The translations under genes were made by a program, and so were the position numbers. The notes beneath the pieces were generated by a model. It had not been told where the DNA came from and did not search any database. It saw nothing but the letters and a program-made list of their open reading frames with translations. A stretch of DNA of 64,000 nt from Plastoroseomonas hellenica (GTDB lineage Bacteria; Pseudomonadota; Alphaproteobacteria; Acetobacterales; Acetobacteraceae): NCBI RefSeq assembly GCF_018129085.1, contig NZ_JAAGBB010000013.1, forward strand, positions 62,001 through 126,000. The letters are read 5' to 3'. Positions 52,303-61,509 of this stretch are shown piece by piece (positions within the stretch are counted from its first letter, which is position 1; the number at the start of each line of letters is the position of its first letter).

Positions 52303-54015
52303 CTACAGCGTCTTCAGGAACTCGATCAGGTCGAAGCGCTGCGCACCGGTCAGCTCCGGCCCGATCACGCCATTCCCGCGCGGCCCGTCGCGGAACTCGT
52401 GCCCGCGGTTGGAATTTCCGGTGACCGTGGTGTCGAAGACGAAGCCACCGGCGAAGGGCGCGGTCGAGAAGCCGAGATGGCGAGGGTCGAATTGGCGGCT
52501 GCCGACGGTGAAGACCCGGTCGCGACGCTCGCCGGGCAGCAGCAACTGATAGAGGCTCGGCACCGAGCCGTTGTGCAGGTAAGGCGCGGTCGCCCACATG
52601 CCGTTCAACGGGCGCGCGCGATAGGCGGCCGGCGCGCGCCAGTCATTCGCCCGGTAGCCGTCCATCTCCCGCCTTATCTCCGGTGCGATGGCGTTGTCGG
52701 CATACCAGCGCGCGATCACCGCATCGGTCGAACGCCGCAGCCCTTCGAAGGCCGGCACCGGGGTGGTGTCGCCGCGGCTCAGATAGGCGGTGCGGGTGCG
52801 GAAATTATCCGCGGCGCGCGGATCGGTACCGATGCGATCGAGCGGCACCATGGTGAGGCTGAGATAGCGTCGCGGCGGCCCGCCCGCCATCGCCTGCGGC
52901 GGGGTCCAGCGGCCGGTGTGGCAGCCGGCGCAGAGGCTGTCATAGAGCGCCTGGCCGCGCGCCGCCGCGGCGCGGTCGATCGGTCCCAGGATCTCCTCCG
53001 GCCAGGATGGCGGGCGCAGCCCGGCGCCTGGCGCGTCGCCGGCGATCTGGCGCTCCATCTCATGGATGCGGCGGATGCGCACGGAGGAGCGGTAGAGGTT
53101 CTCGGGCGGCCCGTGCAGCCGCACCAGGGACCGTACGCCCATGGCCTCCGCGACATTGCGCCCCATCGGCTGGCGGATGGAGCCATTGTACTGCACCCAG
53201 TCGAACCAGGGCGCGTCCCAGATCGGAGGGAAGCTGACGGGGGCATTGGCGACGGCGAAATTGCGCTCGTCCCCGAGCAGGGTGCCGAAGACGAAATTGC
53301 CGCCGCGGCCCAGCGCATCGAGCCGCCCGGCGCCTTCCGCCGCTGGATAGAGCCCGGCCCGCCGCCCCTGTTCCCGCTCATCCATCCCGAGGATCAGCGC
53401 GGCGCGGAGCTGTTCGCGCAGCCGTTCCCGCGCTTCGGGCGTATCGGGCGCCTCGGGGGTACCGAGCACGCGGCCGGCGAATCGCGCGAAGCGCGGGTCG
53501 GATTCGGCGGTCAGGAACATCGAGGTGCCGAGCAGCGCCTGGAACGCGCCGATGTCGATCAGGGCCGGGCCGCCATCGATGCGGATCGCCTGCCTGCCGT
53601 ATTCGATCTGCCCGGTATGGCAGGCGGCGCAGGTGACGCCGACGAATGTCTGCTGCTCGCCGCTGCCCTCCGCCTGGCCGAAAGTGTCGCGCGCGAAGCC
53701 GACCGGCAGGCCGTCCGGGTTCTCGGCGGAGGGCGTATCCGGCAGGAAGCCGAGGCGGGCCAGGTAGTCGGGTGCCGCGAAGCGTCCGGTGCCGAACAGG
53801 GTCGGCTGCGGCTGCTCCAGCGCCAGGAACCAGGCATACGGAATCAGCTTCGTGCCCTGGGAGGCATGGTAGAACCACTGCCGCTGCGGGTCGGTCCAGT
53901 TCTGCGGCAGATGCCGCACGCTGTCCGGGGCGCGATATTCGGGCAGGGTCGTACAGCCCAGAAGGGCGCTTGCCGAGACAAGCGCCGCCATCATCCAGTG
54001 GACGCGAAGCTTCAT
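52303..54015 (-). CDS. Di-heme c-type cytochrome lipoprotein (RoxA/cytochrome-c-peroxidase-like)
   Basis: A 570-aa exported cytochrome. The N-terminus MKLRVHWMMAALVSASALLG ends in a lipobox Cys21, so it is probably membrane-anchored by lipid. Two heme-binding CxxCH motifs occur: TCAACH (129-133) and LCAGCH (around 363). The region WFYHASQGTKLIPYAWFLAL after the anchor is typical of large di-heme proteins related to rubber oxygenase RoxA and cytochrome c peroxidases. No partner redox gene is adjacent. Peroxidase, oxygenase or electron-transfer roles are all possible. Confidence 0.87.
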   Translation of the reverse strand: MKLRVHWMMAALVSASALLGCTTLPEYRAPDSVRHLPQNWTDPQRQWFYHASQGTKLIPYAWFLALEQPQPTLFGTGRFAAPDYLARLGFLPDTPSAENPDGLPVGFARDTFGQAEGSGEQQTFVGVTCAACHTGQIEYGRQAIRIDGGPALIDIGAFQALLGTSMFLTAESDPRFARFAGRVLGTPEAPDTPEARERLREQLRAALILGMDEREQGRRAGLYPAAEGAGRLDALGRGGNFVFGTLLGDERNFAVANAPVSFPPIWDAPWFDWVQYNGSIRQPMGRNVAEAMGVRSLVRLHGPPENLYRSSVRIRRIHEMERQIAGDAPGAGLRPPSWPEEILGPIDRAAAARGQALYDSLCAGCHTGRWTPPQAMAGGPPRRYLSLTMVPLDRIGTDPRAADNFRTRTAYLSRGDTTPVPAFEGLRRSTDAVIARWYADNAIAPEIRREMDGYRANDWRAPAAYRARPLNGMWATAPYLHNGSVPSLYQLLLPGERRDRVFTVGSRQFDPRHLGFSTAPFAGGFVFDTTVTGNSNRGHEFRDGPRGNGVIGPELTGAQRFDLIEFLKTL

Positions 54016-54146
54016 ATCGGATGCCTCTCCGGCTGTTCCGGTCCCGAATCGCTGGGAAGGGTGTAACCCAGCCGGCCGTCCGATATCGATGACCTTTGTC
54101 GCAGCGTCGTCGGATGCAGCGCAGCGGCGCCCGGATCAGGTGCCGG

Positions 54147-54878
54147 TCAGCCGTGCGGCGCCCAGGCCTCCCCACCGCCGAGGGTGGCCGACAGGTCCCG
54201 GCCGGCCTCCAGCAGCGGCGGCGCCATCGCGGCGACGCGCCCCGCGTCGAAACGGGTGATCGGCCCCGAGAGCGACAGGGCGCCGATCAACTGGCCCGCA
54301 TGGCTGAAGACGGGCACCGCCATCGCGGCGGTGTCGGCGTCGCGTTCGCCGCGCGAGGTCAGCGGCAGTCGCCGCAGCAGCCGCTGCCGCTCTGCCTCCG
54401 GTGCCGCGGCGAAGTGGCGAAGCACATGACCGGCAGCACCGCGGTCGAGCGAGAGCATGTCGCCTTCGCGCACCGCCTCGCGCACGCCATGCCGCGTATC
54501 CTCGCGGAACAGGCAGAGCCGCATATCGCCTTCGCGGCGGAAGAAGGACGCGCTTTCGCCGGTCGCCGCCAGCAGGCGCCGCAGCACCGGGCGCACATGG
54601 GCTTCGAGGCGGAAAGCCTGTTGGAAGACCGAAGCGAGGCGCATCGTCTCGGCACCGAGCGCGTAGGCCTTGTCTGCCTGTCGCACCAGCAGCCCGCCTG
54701 CTTCCAGGGAGGCGGCCAGGCGCAGCACGGTGCTCTTGTAGAAGCCCGTCGCCTCCGCGATGCGCGTCAGCGTCAGCGTCGGTTCCCGTTCAGTGAAGCA
54801 GCGCAGGATGGCGATGGCACGGTCCACGGCCTCCACCCCGCCGGCCGCCGCGCCGCTGATTCCGCTTGACCCTCGCAT
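54147..54878 (-). CDS. IclR-family transcriptional regulator
   Basis: A 243-aa regulator. The N-terminal winged helix-turn-helix (about 15-75) has AVDRAIAILRCFTEREPTLT and TRIAEATGFYKSTVLRLAAS. The C-terminal IclR effector domain follows, with DRGAAGHVLRHFAA and ALSLSGPITRF. The ATG starts MRGSSGISG; an upstream in-frame ATG would add 29 residues that run through the operator region. It is divergent from a tricarballylate-dehydrogenase-like gene, and a GTTCTG/CAGAAC palindrome lies 29 bp ahead of its start. Confidence 0.92.
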   Translation of the reverse strand: MRGSSGISGAAAGGVEAVDRAIAILRCFTEREPTLTLTRIAEATGFYKSTVLRLAASLEAGGLLVRQADKAYALGAETMRLASVFQQAFRLEAHVRPVLRRLLAATGESASFFRREGDMRLCLFREDTRHGVREAVREGDMLSLDRGAAGHVLRHFAAAPEAERQRLLRRLPLTSRGERDADTAAMAVPVFSHAGQLIGALSLSGPITRFDAGRVAAMAPPLLEAGRDLSATLGGGEAWAPHG

Positions 54879-55244
54879 GGCCTCAAGTTCTAGTTGAAGA
54901 AACTGAGTTCTGTCCAGCAGAACCAATGGGAGTGAGACGGTGCGGACATGCCGCCTGTTCATCAATGCTGCTCGGCCTCATTCAGCCTCCGCCTCCGCCT
55001 CCGCCTCCGCCTCCGCCTCCGCCTCGGCCGGGCCGAGCGCGACAGGGCATGGCGCGCCGCTCCGCCACCTCGGTGATCTCGTAAGGGACTGGCGGCGTCT
55101 CGGCGCCGGACGGCGAGGCGGCGTCGAGGGCGATCAAGACGACCGCAGGGTCAGCAGCGTCTGCATCACCATCGGACCCACCCACGCCAACCCCTTCGCG
55201 CTCGGCTGAGCCGCGCCGCCATCCGTATCGGGAGGACAGCAACC
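54879..55244. promoter_or_regulatory. 366-bp divergent regulatory region with IclR-type palindrome and hexamer repeat
   Basis: No gene is evident here. GTTCTG (54907-54912) and CAGAAC (54918-54923) form a 17-bp palindrome around TCCAG, with an AGTTCT direct copy at 54886-54891. The size fits an IclR-family operator for the adjacent regulator. Six exact GCCTCC units plus one variant follow at 54985-55026. The rest, to the flavoprotein ATG, shows no strong promoter-like or structured signal by eye. Confidence 0.45.
54985..55026. repeat. GCCTCC hexamer tandem repeat
   Basis: Six perfect tandem GCCTCC units (54985-55020) are followed by GCCTCG. The run lies between divergent IclR and flavoprotein genes, not in a gene I trust. 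Such hexamers can change copy number by slippage and alter promoter spacing. Confidence 0.8.
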
Positions 55245-56705
55245 ATGGCCCATCCGGCCACCACCGATCTCCTCGTCGTCGGCTGTGGCATCGCCGGACT
55301 CTCGGCCGCCGTCTCCGCGCTCCAGGAAGGACGCAGCGTGACCCTGCTGGAGCGGTCGGACCCTGCGGATTTCGGCGGCAATACCCGCTGGACCGAAGCC
55401 TATATGCGCATGAAGAACGACAGCGAGATCGCCGATGACTTCGAGGAAGCCTTCGCACGCAACAGCGGCTGGAACCTCGACCCGAACCTGGTGGTCGAAG
55501 CGGCGGGCCCTTCGGCGCACTGGCCGGCCTGGGTACGCGCACATCCCTTCCCGGATCCCGAGCTGATCGCCCGCTTCGCCGACCAGGCGCCGCCCACCAT
55601 CGCCTGGCTGAAGAGCTTCGGCCTGCGCTTCGAGCCGCAGCCCATCTACCTGCTGACCCAGAACACCGCCCGCATCGCGGCGCAGGGCGGCGGTCTCGCG
55701 CTGATCGAGCGGCTGATGCAGGAGGCGGTGACGCTCGGCGCGCAGGTGCTCTACCGCACCACGGCGATCGACCTGCTGCGCGATGAGGCGGGTGCAGTGC
55801 AGGGCGTGCTGGCGACCGGCCCAGACGGCAAGCGGCAGCGCATCGCGGCACGGGCGACGGTGCTGGCCTCCGGCGGCTACGAAGGCAATCCGGAGATGCT
55901 GACGCATTACCTGGGCGCGACGCGGGCGCGGCACATCCGCCCGGTCGCGCGCGGCGGTTACTACAACCGCGGCGAAGGCATCCGCATGGCGCTGGCCGCC
56001 GGCGCCGCGCCGGCCGGCGAATATGGCAGCTACCACGCGGAGCCGGTGGACCCGCGTTCCCGCCTGCCAGAGGCGGTGATCTTCATCTGGCCCTATGGCG
56101 TTCTGCTGAACCGCCATGGCAGGCGCTTCATCGATGAGGCCGAAGGCACCGCGGACGCGACCTATGACAACGTCACCCGCGCCATCGCCGATCAGACGGA
56201 TGGCATCGCCTGGGTGATCTTCGACGGGCGCGTCGACGACATTCCACAATGGCGGCGTTCCATCCGCTCCGACATCCCACCCCTGGAGGCGCCGACGCTC
56301 GATGGGCTGCTGGTGCAGCTCGATGGGCTGGACAGCGCCGCGGCAACGGAGACGATCGCGGCCTACAATCTGGCCTGCGCGGAAGACCAGCCCTATGAGC
56401 CGCTGCGGCTCGACGGCAATGCCGCTGCGATGCTCGCACCGCCGAAGTCGAACTGGGCGCGGCGCATCGAAAGGCCGCCCTTCCGCGTCTTCCCGATCGT
56501 CTCCGCGAATTGCTTCACCTTCGGCGGGCTGAAGGTGAACACCGACGCCCAGGTGCTCGACATGGATGGGCGGGTGATCGCCGGGCTCTACGCCGCTGGC
56601 GAGACGGTCGGCATCTACAACAACGTCTATGTGGGCTCGACCTCGGTGCTGCGCGGCGCGGTCTTCGGGCGCCTGGCCGGACTGCACGCGGCCCGGACCA
56701 CATAA
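55245..56705 (+). CDS. FAD-dependent tricarballylate dehydrogenase-like (TcuA / fumarate-reductase flavoprotein family)
   Basis: A 486-aa flavoprotein. The FAD motif is LLVVGCGIAGLSAAVSALQEG, followed by FGGNTRWTEAYMRMKND as in TcuA. The middle has VLASGGYEGNPEML, and the end has the FTFGGLKVNTDAQV and GLYAAGETVGIYNNVYVGS motifs of the family. TcuA oxidises tricarballylate to cis-aconitate; related 3-ketosteroid and fumarate enzymes share the fold. No tcuB gene is adjacent. It is co-directional with a LivK-type binding-protein gene 39 bp on. Regulation by the divergent IclR gene is likely. Confidence 0.9.
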   Translation: MAHPATTDLLVVGCGIAGLSAAVSALQEGRSVTLLERSDPADFGGNTRWTEAYMRMKNDSEIADDFEEAFARNSGWNLDPNLVVEAAGPSAHWPAWVRAHPFPDPELIARFADQAPPTIAWLKSFGLRFEPQPIYLLTQNTARIAAQGGGLALIERLMQEAVTLGAQVLYRTTAIDLLRDEAGAVQGVLATGPDGKRQRIAARATVLASGGYEGNPEMLTHYLGATRARHIRPVARGGYYNRGEGIRMALAAGAAPAGEYGSYHAEPVDPRSRLPEAVIFIWPYGVLLNRHGRRFIDEAEGTADATYDNVTRAIADQTDGIAWVIFDGRVDDIPQWRRSIRSDIPPLEAPTLDGLLVQLDGLDSAAATETIAAYNLACAEDQPYEPLRLDGNAAAMLAPPKSNWARRIERPPFRVFPIVSANCFTFGGLKVNTDAQVLDMDGRVIAGLYAAGETVGIYNNVYVGSTSVLRGAVFGRLAGLHAARTT

Positions 56706-56744
56706 CGCGGCGGCTGAGAACAGCCGGGCGACGCGAGGGGGAGG

Positions 56745-57977
56745 ATGGCGATGAACGGCTTCACACGGCGCGGCCTTCTGGCGGCGGGCGCCGCGCTGCC
56801 CATGGCTTCACGCGGCCGGGCGCAGGGGCGGCCGGTGCTCAGGATCGGCGTGCTGAACGATCAGTCCGGCGCCTACCGTACCAATGGTGGGCCGGGCTCG
56901 GTCGCCAATGTGCGGCTGGCGGTGCAGGAGATCGCGGCGGTGCGCGGGCTGGAGGTCGAGGTATTGGTGGCCGACCACCAGGGGCGGCCGGATGTCGGGC
57001 TGAACGCGGCGCGGCAATGGTTCGACCGCGACGGCGTCGACGTGGTGATGGATTTTCAGAACTCGGCGATCGCGCTGGCCGTCGCAGGTCTCGCGCGGGA
57101 GAAGGACAGGATCGCGATCGCCTGCAATGTCGGCGCCAGCGACCTGACCGGCGCGCGCTGCTCGCCCAACACGCTGCACTGGGCTTATGACACGCAGATG
57201 CTGGCGCGGGTGACCGGCGGGGCCCAGGTGCGCGCCGGCAACGATACCTGGTTCTTCATCACCGCCGACTACGCCTTTGGCCATGCGTTGGAGAACGATA
57301 CCGGCAGCTTCGTGCGCGCGGCCGGCGGACGGGTGCTCGGCTCGGTGCGCATGCCCTTCCCGGGGACGGATTTCGCCTCGCCTTTGCTGCGGGCGCAGCA
57401 GTCGCGCGCCAAGGTGATCGGCTTCGCCAATGCTGGCACCGACACGGTGAACTGCATCAAGCAATCGGCGGAATTCGGGATCACGCGGCGTGGCCAGAAG
57501 CTCGCCGGGTTGCTGCTGCAGATCAACGACATCCACGCGCTCGACATCGAGACGGCGCAGGGGCTGACCCTGGCGGAGAGCTTCTACTGGGACCTCAACG
57601 ACCGCACGCGCGGCTTCGCCCGACGCATCGGACCGGCGATGGGCGGCGTGATGCCGAACATGTCGCAGGCCGCCTGCTACGCCTCGGTCCTGCATTACCT
57701 GAAGACGGCGGCCGAAATGGGGGTGGCGGAGGCCAAGCGCAGCGGCGCCGCGACCGTCGCGCGCATGAAGGCGACGCCGGCAGAGGATGATGTCTTCGGC
57801 CGCAGCATGCTGCGCGAGGACGGGCGCGTGCTGCACACCGCCTATCTGTTCGAGGTGAAGGCGCCCTCGGAAAGCCGAGGCCCTTGGGACTACTACAAGC
57901 TGGTGGCGGCGGTGCCGCCAGAGGAGGCCTTTCGCCCCCTGGCCGAAGGTGGCTGCACCATGCCGCGCGCGGGGTGA
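56745..57977 (+). CDS. ABC transporter substrate-binding protein, LivK/type-1 periplasmic family
   Basis: A 410-aa binding protein of the branched-chain amino-acid/aromatic-acid class. The N-terminus MAMNGFTRRGLLAAGAALPM has a twin-arginine-like signal. The mature start LRIGVLNDQSGAYRTNGGPG, then FQNSAIALAVAGLAREKD and FITADYAFGHALENDT, are typical. GAGGGGGAGG precedes; ATG 56751 is better spaced from it than ATG 56745. It is paired with the TcuA-like flavoprotein and probably captures its substrate or precursor. No permease genes are nearby. Confidence 0.92.
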   Translation: MAMNGFTRRGLLAAGAALPMASRGRAQGRPVLRIGVLNDQSGAYRTNGGPGSVANVRLAVQEIAAVRGLEVEVLVADHQGRPDVGLNAARQWFDRDGVDVVMDFQNSAIALAVAGLAREKDRIAIACNVGASDLTGARCSPNTLHWAYDTQMLARVTGGAQVRAGNDTWFFITADYAFGHALENDTGSFVRAAGGRVLGSVRMPFPGTDFASPLLRAQQSRAKVIGFANAGTDTVNCIKQSAEFGITRRGQKLAGLLLQINDIHALDIETAQGLTLAESFYWDLNDRTRGFARRIGPAMGGVMPNMSQAACYASVLHYLKTAAEMGVAEAKRSGAATVARMKATPAEDDVFGRSMLREDGRVLHTAYLFEVKAPSESRGPWDYYKLVAAVPPEEAFRPLAEGGCTMPRAG

Positions 57978-57989
57978 GCGGAGCCGGCT

Positions 57990-58961
57990 TCAGGCATTCG
58001 GCGCAGGGCCCCCGAAGCTGGCGCGATACTGGCTAGGCGTGACGCCGAGGCTGCGGACGAAGACCAGCCGCATGTGTTCGGCGCTGGTGAAGCCGCATTC
58101 ATGCGCGACCACCTTCAGGGCCAGGCCGCTCGCCTCCAGCCGGTTGCGGGCAGCATCCAGGCGCAGGCTCTCGACGAAGGCTGCGGGTGTCAGCCCGGTC
58201 TCCTGCTTGAAGGCGCGGGCGAAGTTGCGGAGGCTCATGCCGGCGATGCCGGCCAGGGCCTCCACGCGATGCGCGTCGCGAAGATGCGCCATCACATGGG
58301 CTCTCACCCGCGCGACCGGGGAATCGGGCTTGCCGAGGGGCGTCAGGAAGGGGCTGAACTGTGACTGCCCGCCCTGGCGCTGCGCCACCACGACCAGCCG
58401 CCGGGCAACGGCGAGCGCCACCTCGCCGCCGTGATCCTCCTGGATAAGGGCGAGTGCGAGATCGATGCCGGCGGTTACACCGGCAGAGGTGACCAGCGCG
58501 CCGTCGCGGACATGGATCCGGTCCAGCTCCACCCGCGCCTCCGGGAATTGCGCGGCGAGGCGCGGCGCGTCCTGCCAATGCGTGGTCACGGTGCGGCCGT
58601 CGAGCAGCCCGGCATGGCCGAGCGCGAAGGCGCCGTTGCAGATCGACCCGTAGCGCGGGCAGCGCACCGCCATGGCGGCGAGCCAGCCGGTCAGGCGCGG
58701 GTCGGGGACGGTCGCCGGCAGCGACGGGCCACCGGCGACGAGCGCCAGGTCGAAGCCACTGCATGCCTCGTCGAAGCTGGCATCGGGCGTGATCAGCATG
58801 CCATTGGAAGCACGGACCGGTGCGCGATCGGCGCCGACCAATGTGACCGCGTAGCCCCAGCCTTCGCCGATGAAGCGATTGGCTTCCATGAAGGCATCGA
58901 GCGGCCCCGCGACGTCGAGGGCCTGGACGTCGGGGAAGATCGCGAGGGCGACGGACGTCAA
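57990..58961 (-). CDS. GlxA-family transcriptional regulator (DJ-1/PfpI domain plus AraC HTH)
   Basis: A 323-aa regulator. The N-terminal class I glutamine-amidotransferase-like domain (about 1-180) has LAIFPDVQALDVAGPLDAFM and a Cys in YGSICNGAFALG at the nucleophile elbow. The C-terminal AraC domain has MSLRNFARAFKQETGLTPAA and VAHECGFTSAEHMRLVF. No ATG fits; TTG 58961 is chosen because GGAGG lies 9 bp ahead and the fold starts at once. It is divergent from an HD-domain enzyme gene, which it may control. Confidence 0.9.
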   Translation of the reverse strand: MTSVALAIFPDVQALDVAGPLDAFMEANRFIGEGWGYAVTLVGADRAPVRASNGMLITPDASFDEACSGFDLALVAGGPSLPATVPDPRLTGWLAAMAVRCPRYGSICNGAFALGHAGLLDGRTVTTHWQDAPRLAAQFPEARVELDRIHVRDGALVTSAGVTAGIDLALALIQEDHGGEVALAVARRLVVVAQRQGGQSQFSPFLTPLGKPDSPVARVRAHVMAHLRDAHRVEALAGIAGMSLRNFARAFKQETGLTPAAFVESLRLDAARNRLEASGLALKVVAHECGFTSAEHMRLVFVRSLGVTPSQYRASFGGPAPNA

Positions 58962-59137
58962 GACGCACAACCTCCAGGCTCCGCCGACGCAGCCGGCGCT
59001 CCATCCGGCCCAATCTGGTGCCGGCCGCTGGCCGGAAAGCAAGGGTGTTTGGCGGTTCCGGACGGAGCGGCCGCGTTGCCGGATGGCTCCCGGAGGCAGC
59101 ACAACAGCGCCAGCAACATCCGTGCGGAGATACCATC

Positions 59138-59779
59138 ATGGCAAGGACCATCGCCGGCATCGCCATTCCCGACAGCAGCCTCGCGCAGCATGCCGACCAG
59201 CTCGTGCGCGACACGGAATCCGACCTTCTCTACCACCACTCCAACCGCGTTTTCCTGTTCGGTGCGTTGGCCGGCCGGCGCAGAGGCCTGCGCGTCGATG
59301 CCGAGCTGCTCTATGTCGGCGCCATGTTCCATGACATGGGCCTGCAGGCGCCCTATGCCAGCGAGGATGAGCGCTTCGAGGTCGACGGCGCCAATGCGGC
59401 CGCCGATTTCCTGCGCGGCCACGGCATCGAGCCGCGCGACATCGAGGATGTCTGGGACGCTATCGCCCTGCACACGACGCCCGGTATCCCGAAGCACAAG
59501 CGTCCGGTCGTCGCCCTGGTCACCGCGGGCGTCGAGATGGATGTGTTGGGCCTCGACTACGATGCCTTCACCTCCGATCAGCGGCAGGCGGTCTGTGCCT
59601 GCCATCCACGCGGCCCGGGCTTCAAGAACGGGATCATCGACGCCTTCGCCTGCGGCACGATCCGCAAGCCGCAGACGACCTTCGGCAACGTCAAGGCCGA
59701 CGTGCTCGCGTTACGGGACCCGAACTACCAGCGTGTCGATTTCTGCGACGTCATCCTGAACTCCGCTTGGAGCGAATAG
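59138..59779 (+). CDS. HD-domain protein, cyanamide-hydratase-like
   Basis: A 213-aa metal-dependent HD protein. The HD-motif residues are in YHHSNRVFLFGAL, MFHDMGLQA and a later IALHTTPGI histidine. The HSNRVFLFG run is characteristic of cyanamide-hydratase (DDI2/Cah)-type members, which add water to a nitrile-like bond, rather than phosphohydrolases. The ATG at 59138 starts MARTIAGIAIPDSS. It is divergent from the GlxA-type regulator. Substrate identity is an inference from motif style. Confidence 0.86.
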   Translation: MARTIAGIAIPDSSLAQHADQLVRDTESDLLYHHSNRVFLFGALAGRRRGLRVDAELLYVGAMFHDMGLQAPYASEDERFEVDGANAAADFLRGHGIEPRDIEDVWDAIALHTTPGIPKHKRPVVALVTAGVEMDVLGLDYDAFTSDQRQAVCACHPRGPGFKNGIIDAFACGTIRKPQTTFGNVKADVLALRDPNYQRVDFCDVILNSAWSE

Positions 59780-60075
59780 AGCAGGCGCCATTCAGGCAGG
59801 CCGACCCGGGCCGGTTCGGCTGGCGCCGTCGCGCCAACCGGTGCCCTCGCTGCCCGCCGCCAGACGATCTCCTCGTCTTTCAGGAAACCTGCGGTTGCTT
59901 TCTCCCGGCGCCGACTTGCGCCGACGGGCAGCACCGGCGTCGGGGTGTTTCCGTGGGCAGGGATGATGCTTCCGGCGCGGCGGTTGCGGCGGCTCGAACT
60001 GCGCCCAGGTCTGTGCGGCCGGGAAGGAACCGAAGCACCGGTGGCGCGTTGCCACGGATGCAAGGGAGCGAGGCT

Positions 60076-61419
60076 ATGCGGAAGCTGGTGGCGTCGGTGG
60101 CCGTCGTCGTAGCGTTGGGTGCGGGTGCGGTCACGTTGTTCGCCTGCAGCGAGAGCGCGACGCTGCCCCTGGCTGCGGGCATCGGACCGCAGCCGCAATT
60201 GCCGCCACCCAACCCGACGCTGATCCCGACCGTGAAGATCGCGCCGGCTGTCGGCTGGCCAGCTGACACGCGGCCGACGCCGGCGCGCGGGCTCGCCGTC
60301 AACGCCTTCGCCACCGGCCTCGATCATCCACGCAACGTTTTCGTGCTGCCCAGCGGCGACGTGCTGGTCGCGGAGACCAATGCACCGCCGAAGCCGGATG
60401 ACAGCCAAGGCATCCGGGGCTTCGTCATGCGACGGATCATGGCGCGCGCCGGCGCCGGCGTCCCCAGCGCCAATCGCATCACCCTGCTGCGCGACACCGA
60501 TGGCGACGGGGTCGCGGAAACCCGCACGGTCTTCCTGGACGGTCTGAATTCGCCCTACGGCATGGCACTGATCGGCGATCAGCTCTTCGTCGCGGATACC
60601 GATGCGATCCGCCGCTATCGCTATGAGATGGGCCAGACCCGCATCACCGATCCCGGCGAGCGCCTGACGGCCCTGCCGGCGGGCCGGCTCAATCACCATT
60701 GGACCAAGAACCTGGTGGCAAGCCCGGATGGGCGCTTCCTCTATGTCAGCATCGGCTCCAACAGCAATGTCGGCGAGAACGGGCTGGAGGCCGAGGAAGG
60801 CCGTGCGCAGATCTGGGAGGTGGATGTCCGCACCGGCCAGCACCGCAGCTATGCGACCGGGTTGCGCAACCCGAACGGCCTGTCCTTCGCGCCCGGACCG
60901 ACGCCCATGCTGTGGACGGCGGTGAACGAACGCGACGAGATCGGCAGCGACCTAGTGCCGGACTACATGACCTCGGTCCGCGATGGCGGCTTCTATGGCT
61001 GGCCCTTCAGCTATTTCGGCCAGCATGTCGATGCCCGCGTCCGGCATGAGCGGCCTGAGCTGGTGGCGCGGGCGATCGTGCCCGATTACGCCTTGGGCGC
61101 GCATACGGCCTCGCTGGGGCTGGCGATCACCGCGGATAGCGGCCTGCCGGCGCCCTTCACCACCGGCGCCTTCATCGGCCAGCACGGATCCTGGAATCGC
61201 CGCCCGCCGAGCGGCTATCGGGTGATCTTCGTCCCCTTCAGCGATGGCCGGCCGGCCGGGGAGCCGATCGATGTACTGACCGGCTTCCTCGACGAGGAAG
61301 GCCAGGCGCGCGGGCGCCCTGTCGGCGTGACGCCGGATGGTCGTGGGGGCTTGCTGGTCGCAGATGACGTCGGCAATGCCATCTGGCGCGTCAGCGCTGC
61401 CGCACGGCCGCCGAGCTGA
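60076..61419 (+). CDS. PQQ-dependent sorbosone/glucose dehydrogenase-like lipoprotein
   Basis: A 447-aa beta-propeller protein of the L-sorbosone/soluble glucose dehydrogenase family. The N-terminus MRKLVASVAVVVALGAGAVT leads to a lipobox Cys in LFAC, so lipidation is likely. Propeller motifs include ATGLDHPRNVFVLPSGDVLV, LNSPYGMALIGDQLFVAD, GLRNPNGLSFAP and GQHGSWNRRPPSGY. The last resembles the PQQ/metal site of the family. AAGGGAGCGAGG precedes the ATG. The 296 bp upstream show no other gene. Probably a periplasmic sugar or aldose oxidising enzyme. Confidence 0.92.
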   Translation: MRKLVASVAVVVALGAGAVTLFACSESATLPLAAGIGPQPQLPPPNPTLIPTVKIAPAVGWPADTRPTPARGLAVNAFATGLDHPRNVFVLPSGDVLVAETNAPPKPDDSQGIRGFVMRRIMARAGAGVPSANRITLLRDTDGDGVAETRTVFLDGLNSPYGMALIGDQLFVADTDAIRRYRYEMGQTRITDPGERLTALPAGRLNHHWTKNLVASPDGRFLYVSIGSNSNVGENGLEAEEGRAQIWEVDVRTGQHRSYATGLRNPNGLSFAPGPTPMLWTAVNERDEIGSDLVPDYMTSVRDGGFYGWPFSYFGQHVDARVRHERPELVARAIVPDYALGAHTASLGLAITADSGLPAPFTTGAFIGQHGSWNRRPPSGYRVIFVPFSDGRPAGEPIDVLTGFLDEEGQARGRPVGVTPDGRGGLLVADDVGNAIWRVSAAARPPS

Positions 61420-61509
61420 GCCGGTCGCGCGGCGGATGCGTGCCGCCGCGGGCAAACTTTCCAACCCCAGGCGCATTGAGCCGGAACGCAGCAAACCAGG
61501 GAGTCATGC

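Noticed and set aside
52004-54066. Long open frames on both strands around the cytochrome gene, including a 724-codon + strand frame
   Set aside because: They overlap the cytochrome gene with its signal peptide and two heme motifs and show no domains themselves.
54985-55026. Possible CRISPR or coding proline-rich repeat
   Set aside because: The unit is only 6 bp with no spacers. The open frames through it are short and lack a credible start and family match.
59780-60075. Possible gene before the sorbosone-dehydrogenase-like lipoprotein
   Set aside because: The upstream extension of that frame lacks any signal or motif. The lipoprotein signal peptide and ribosome site place the start at 60076.
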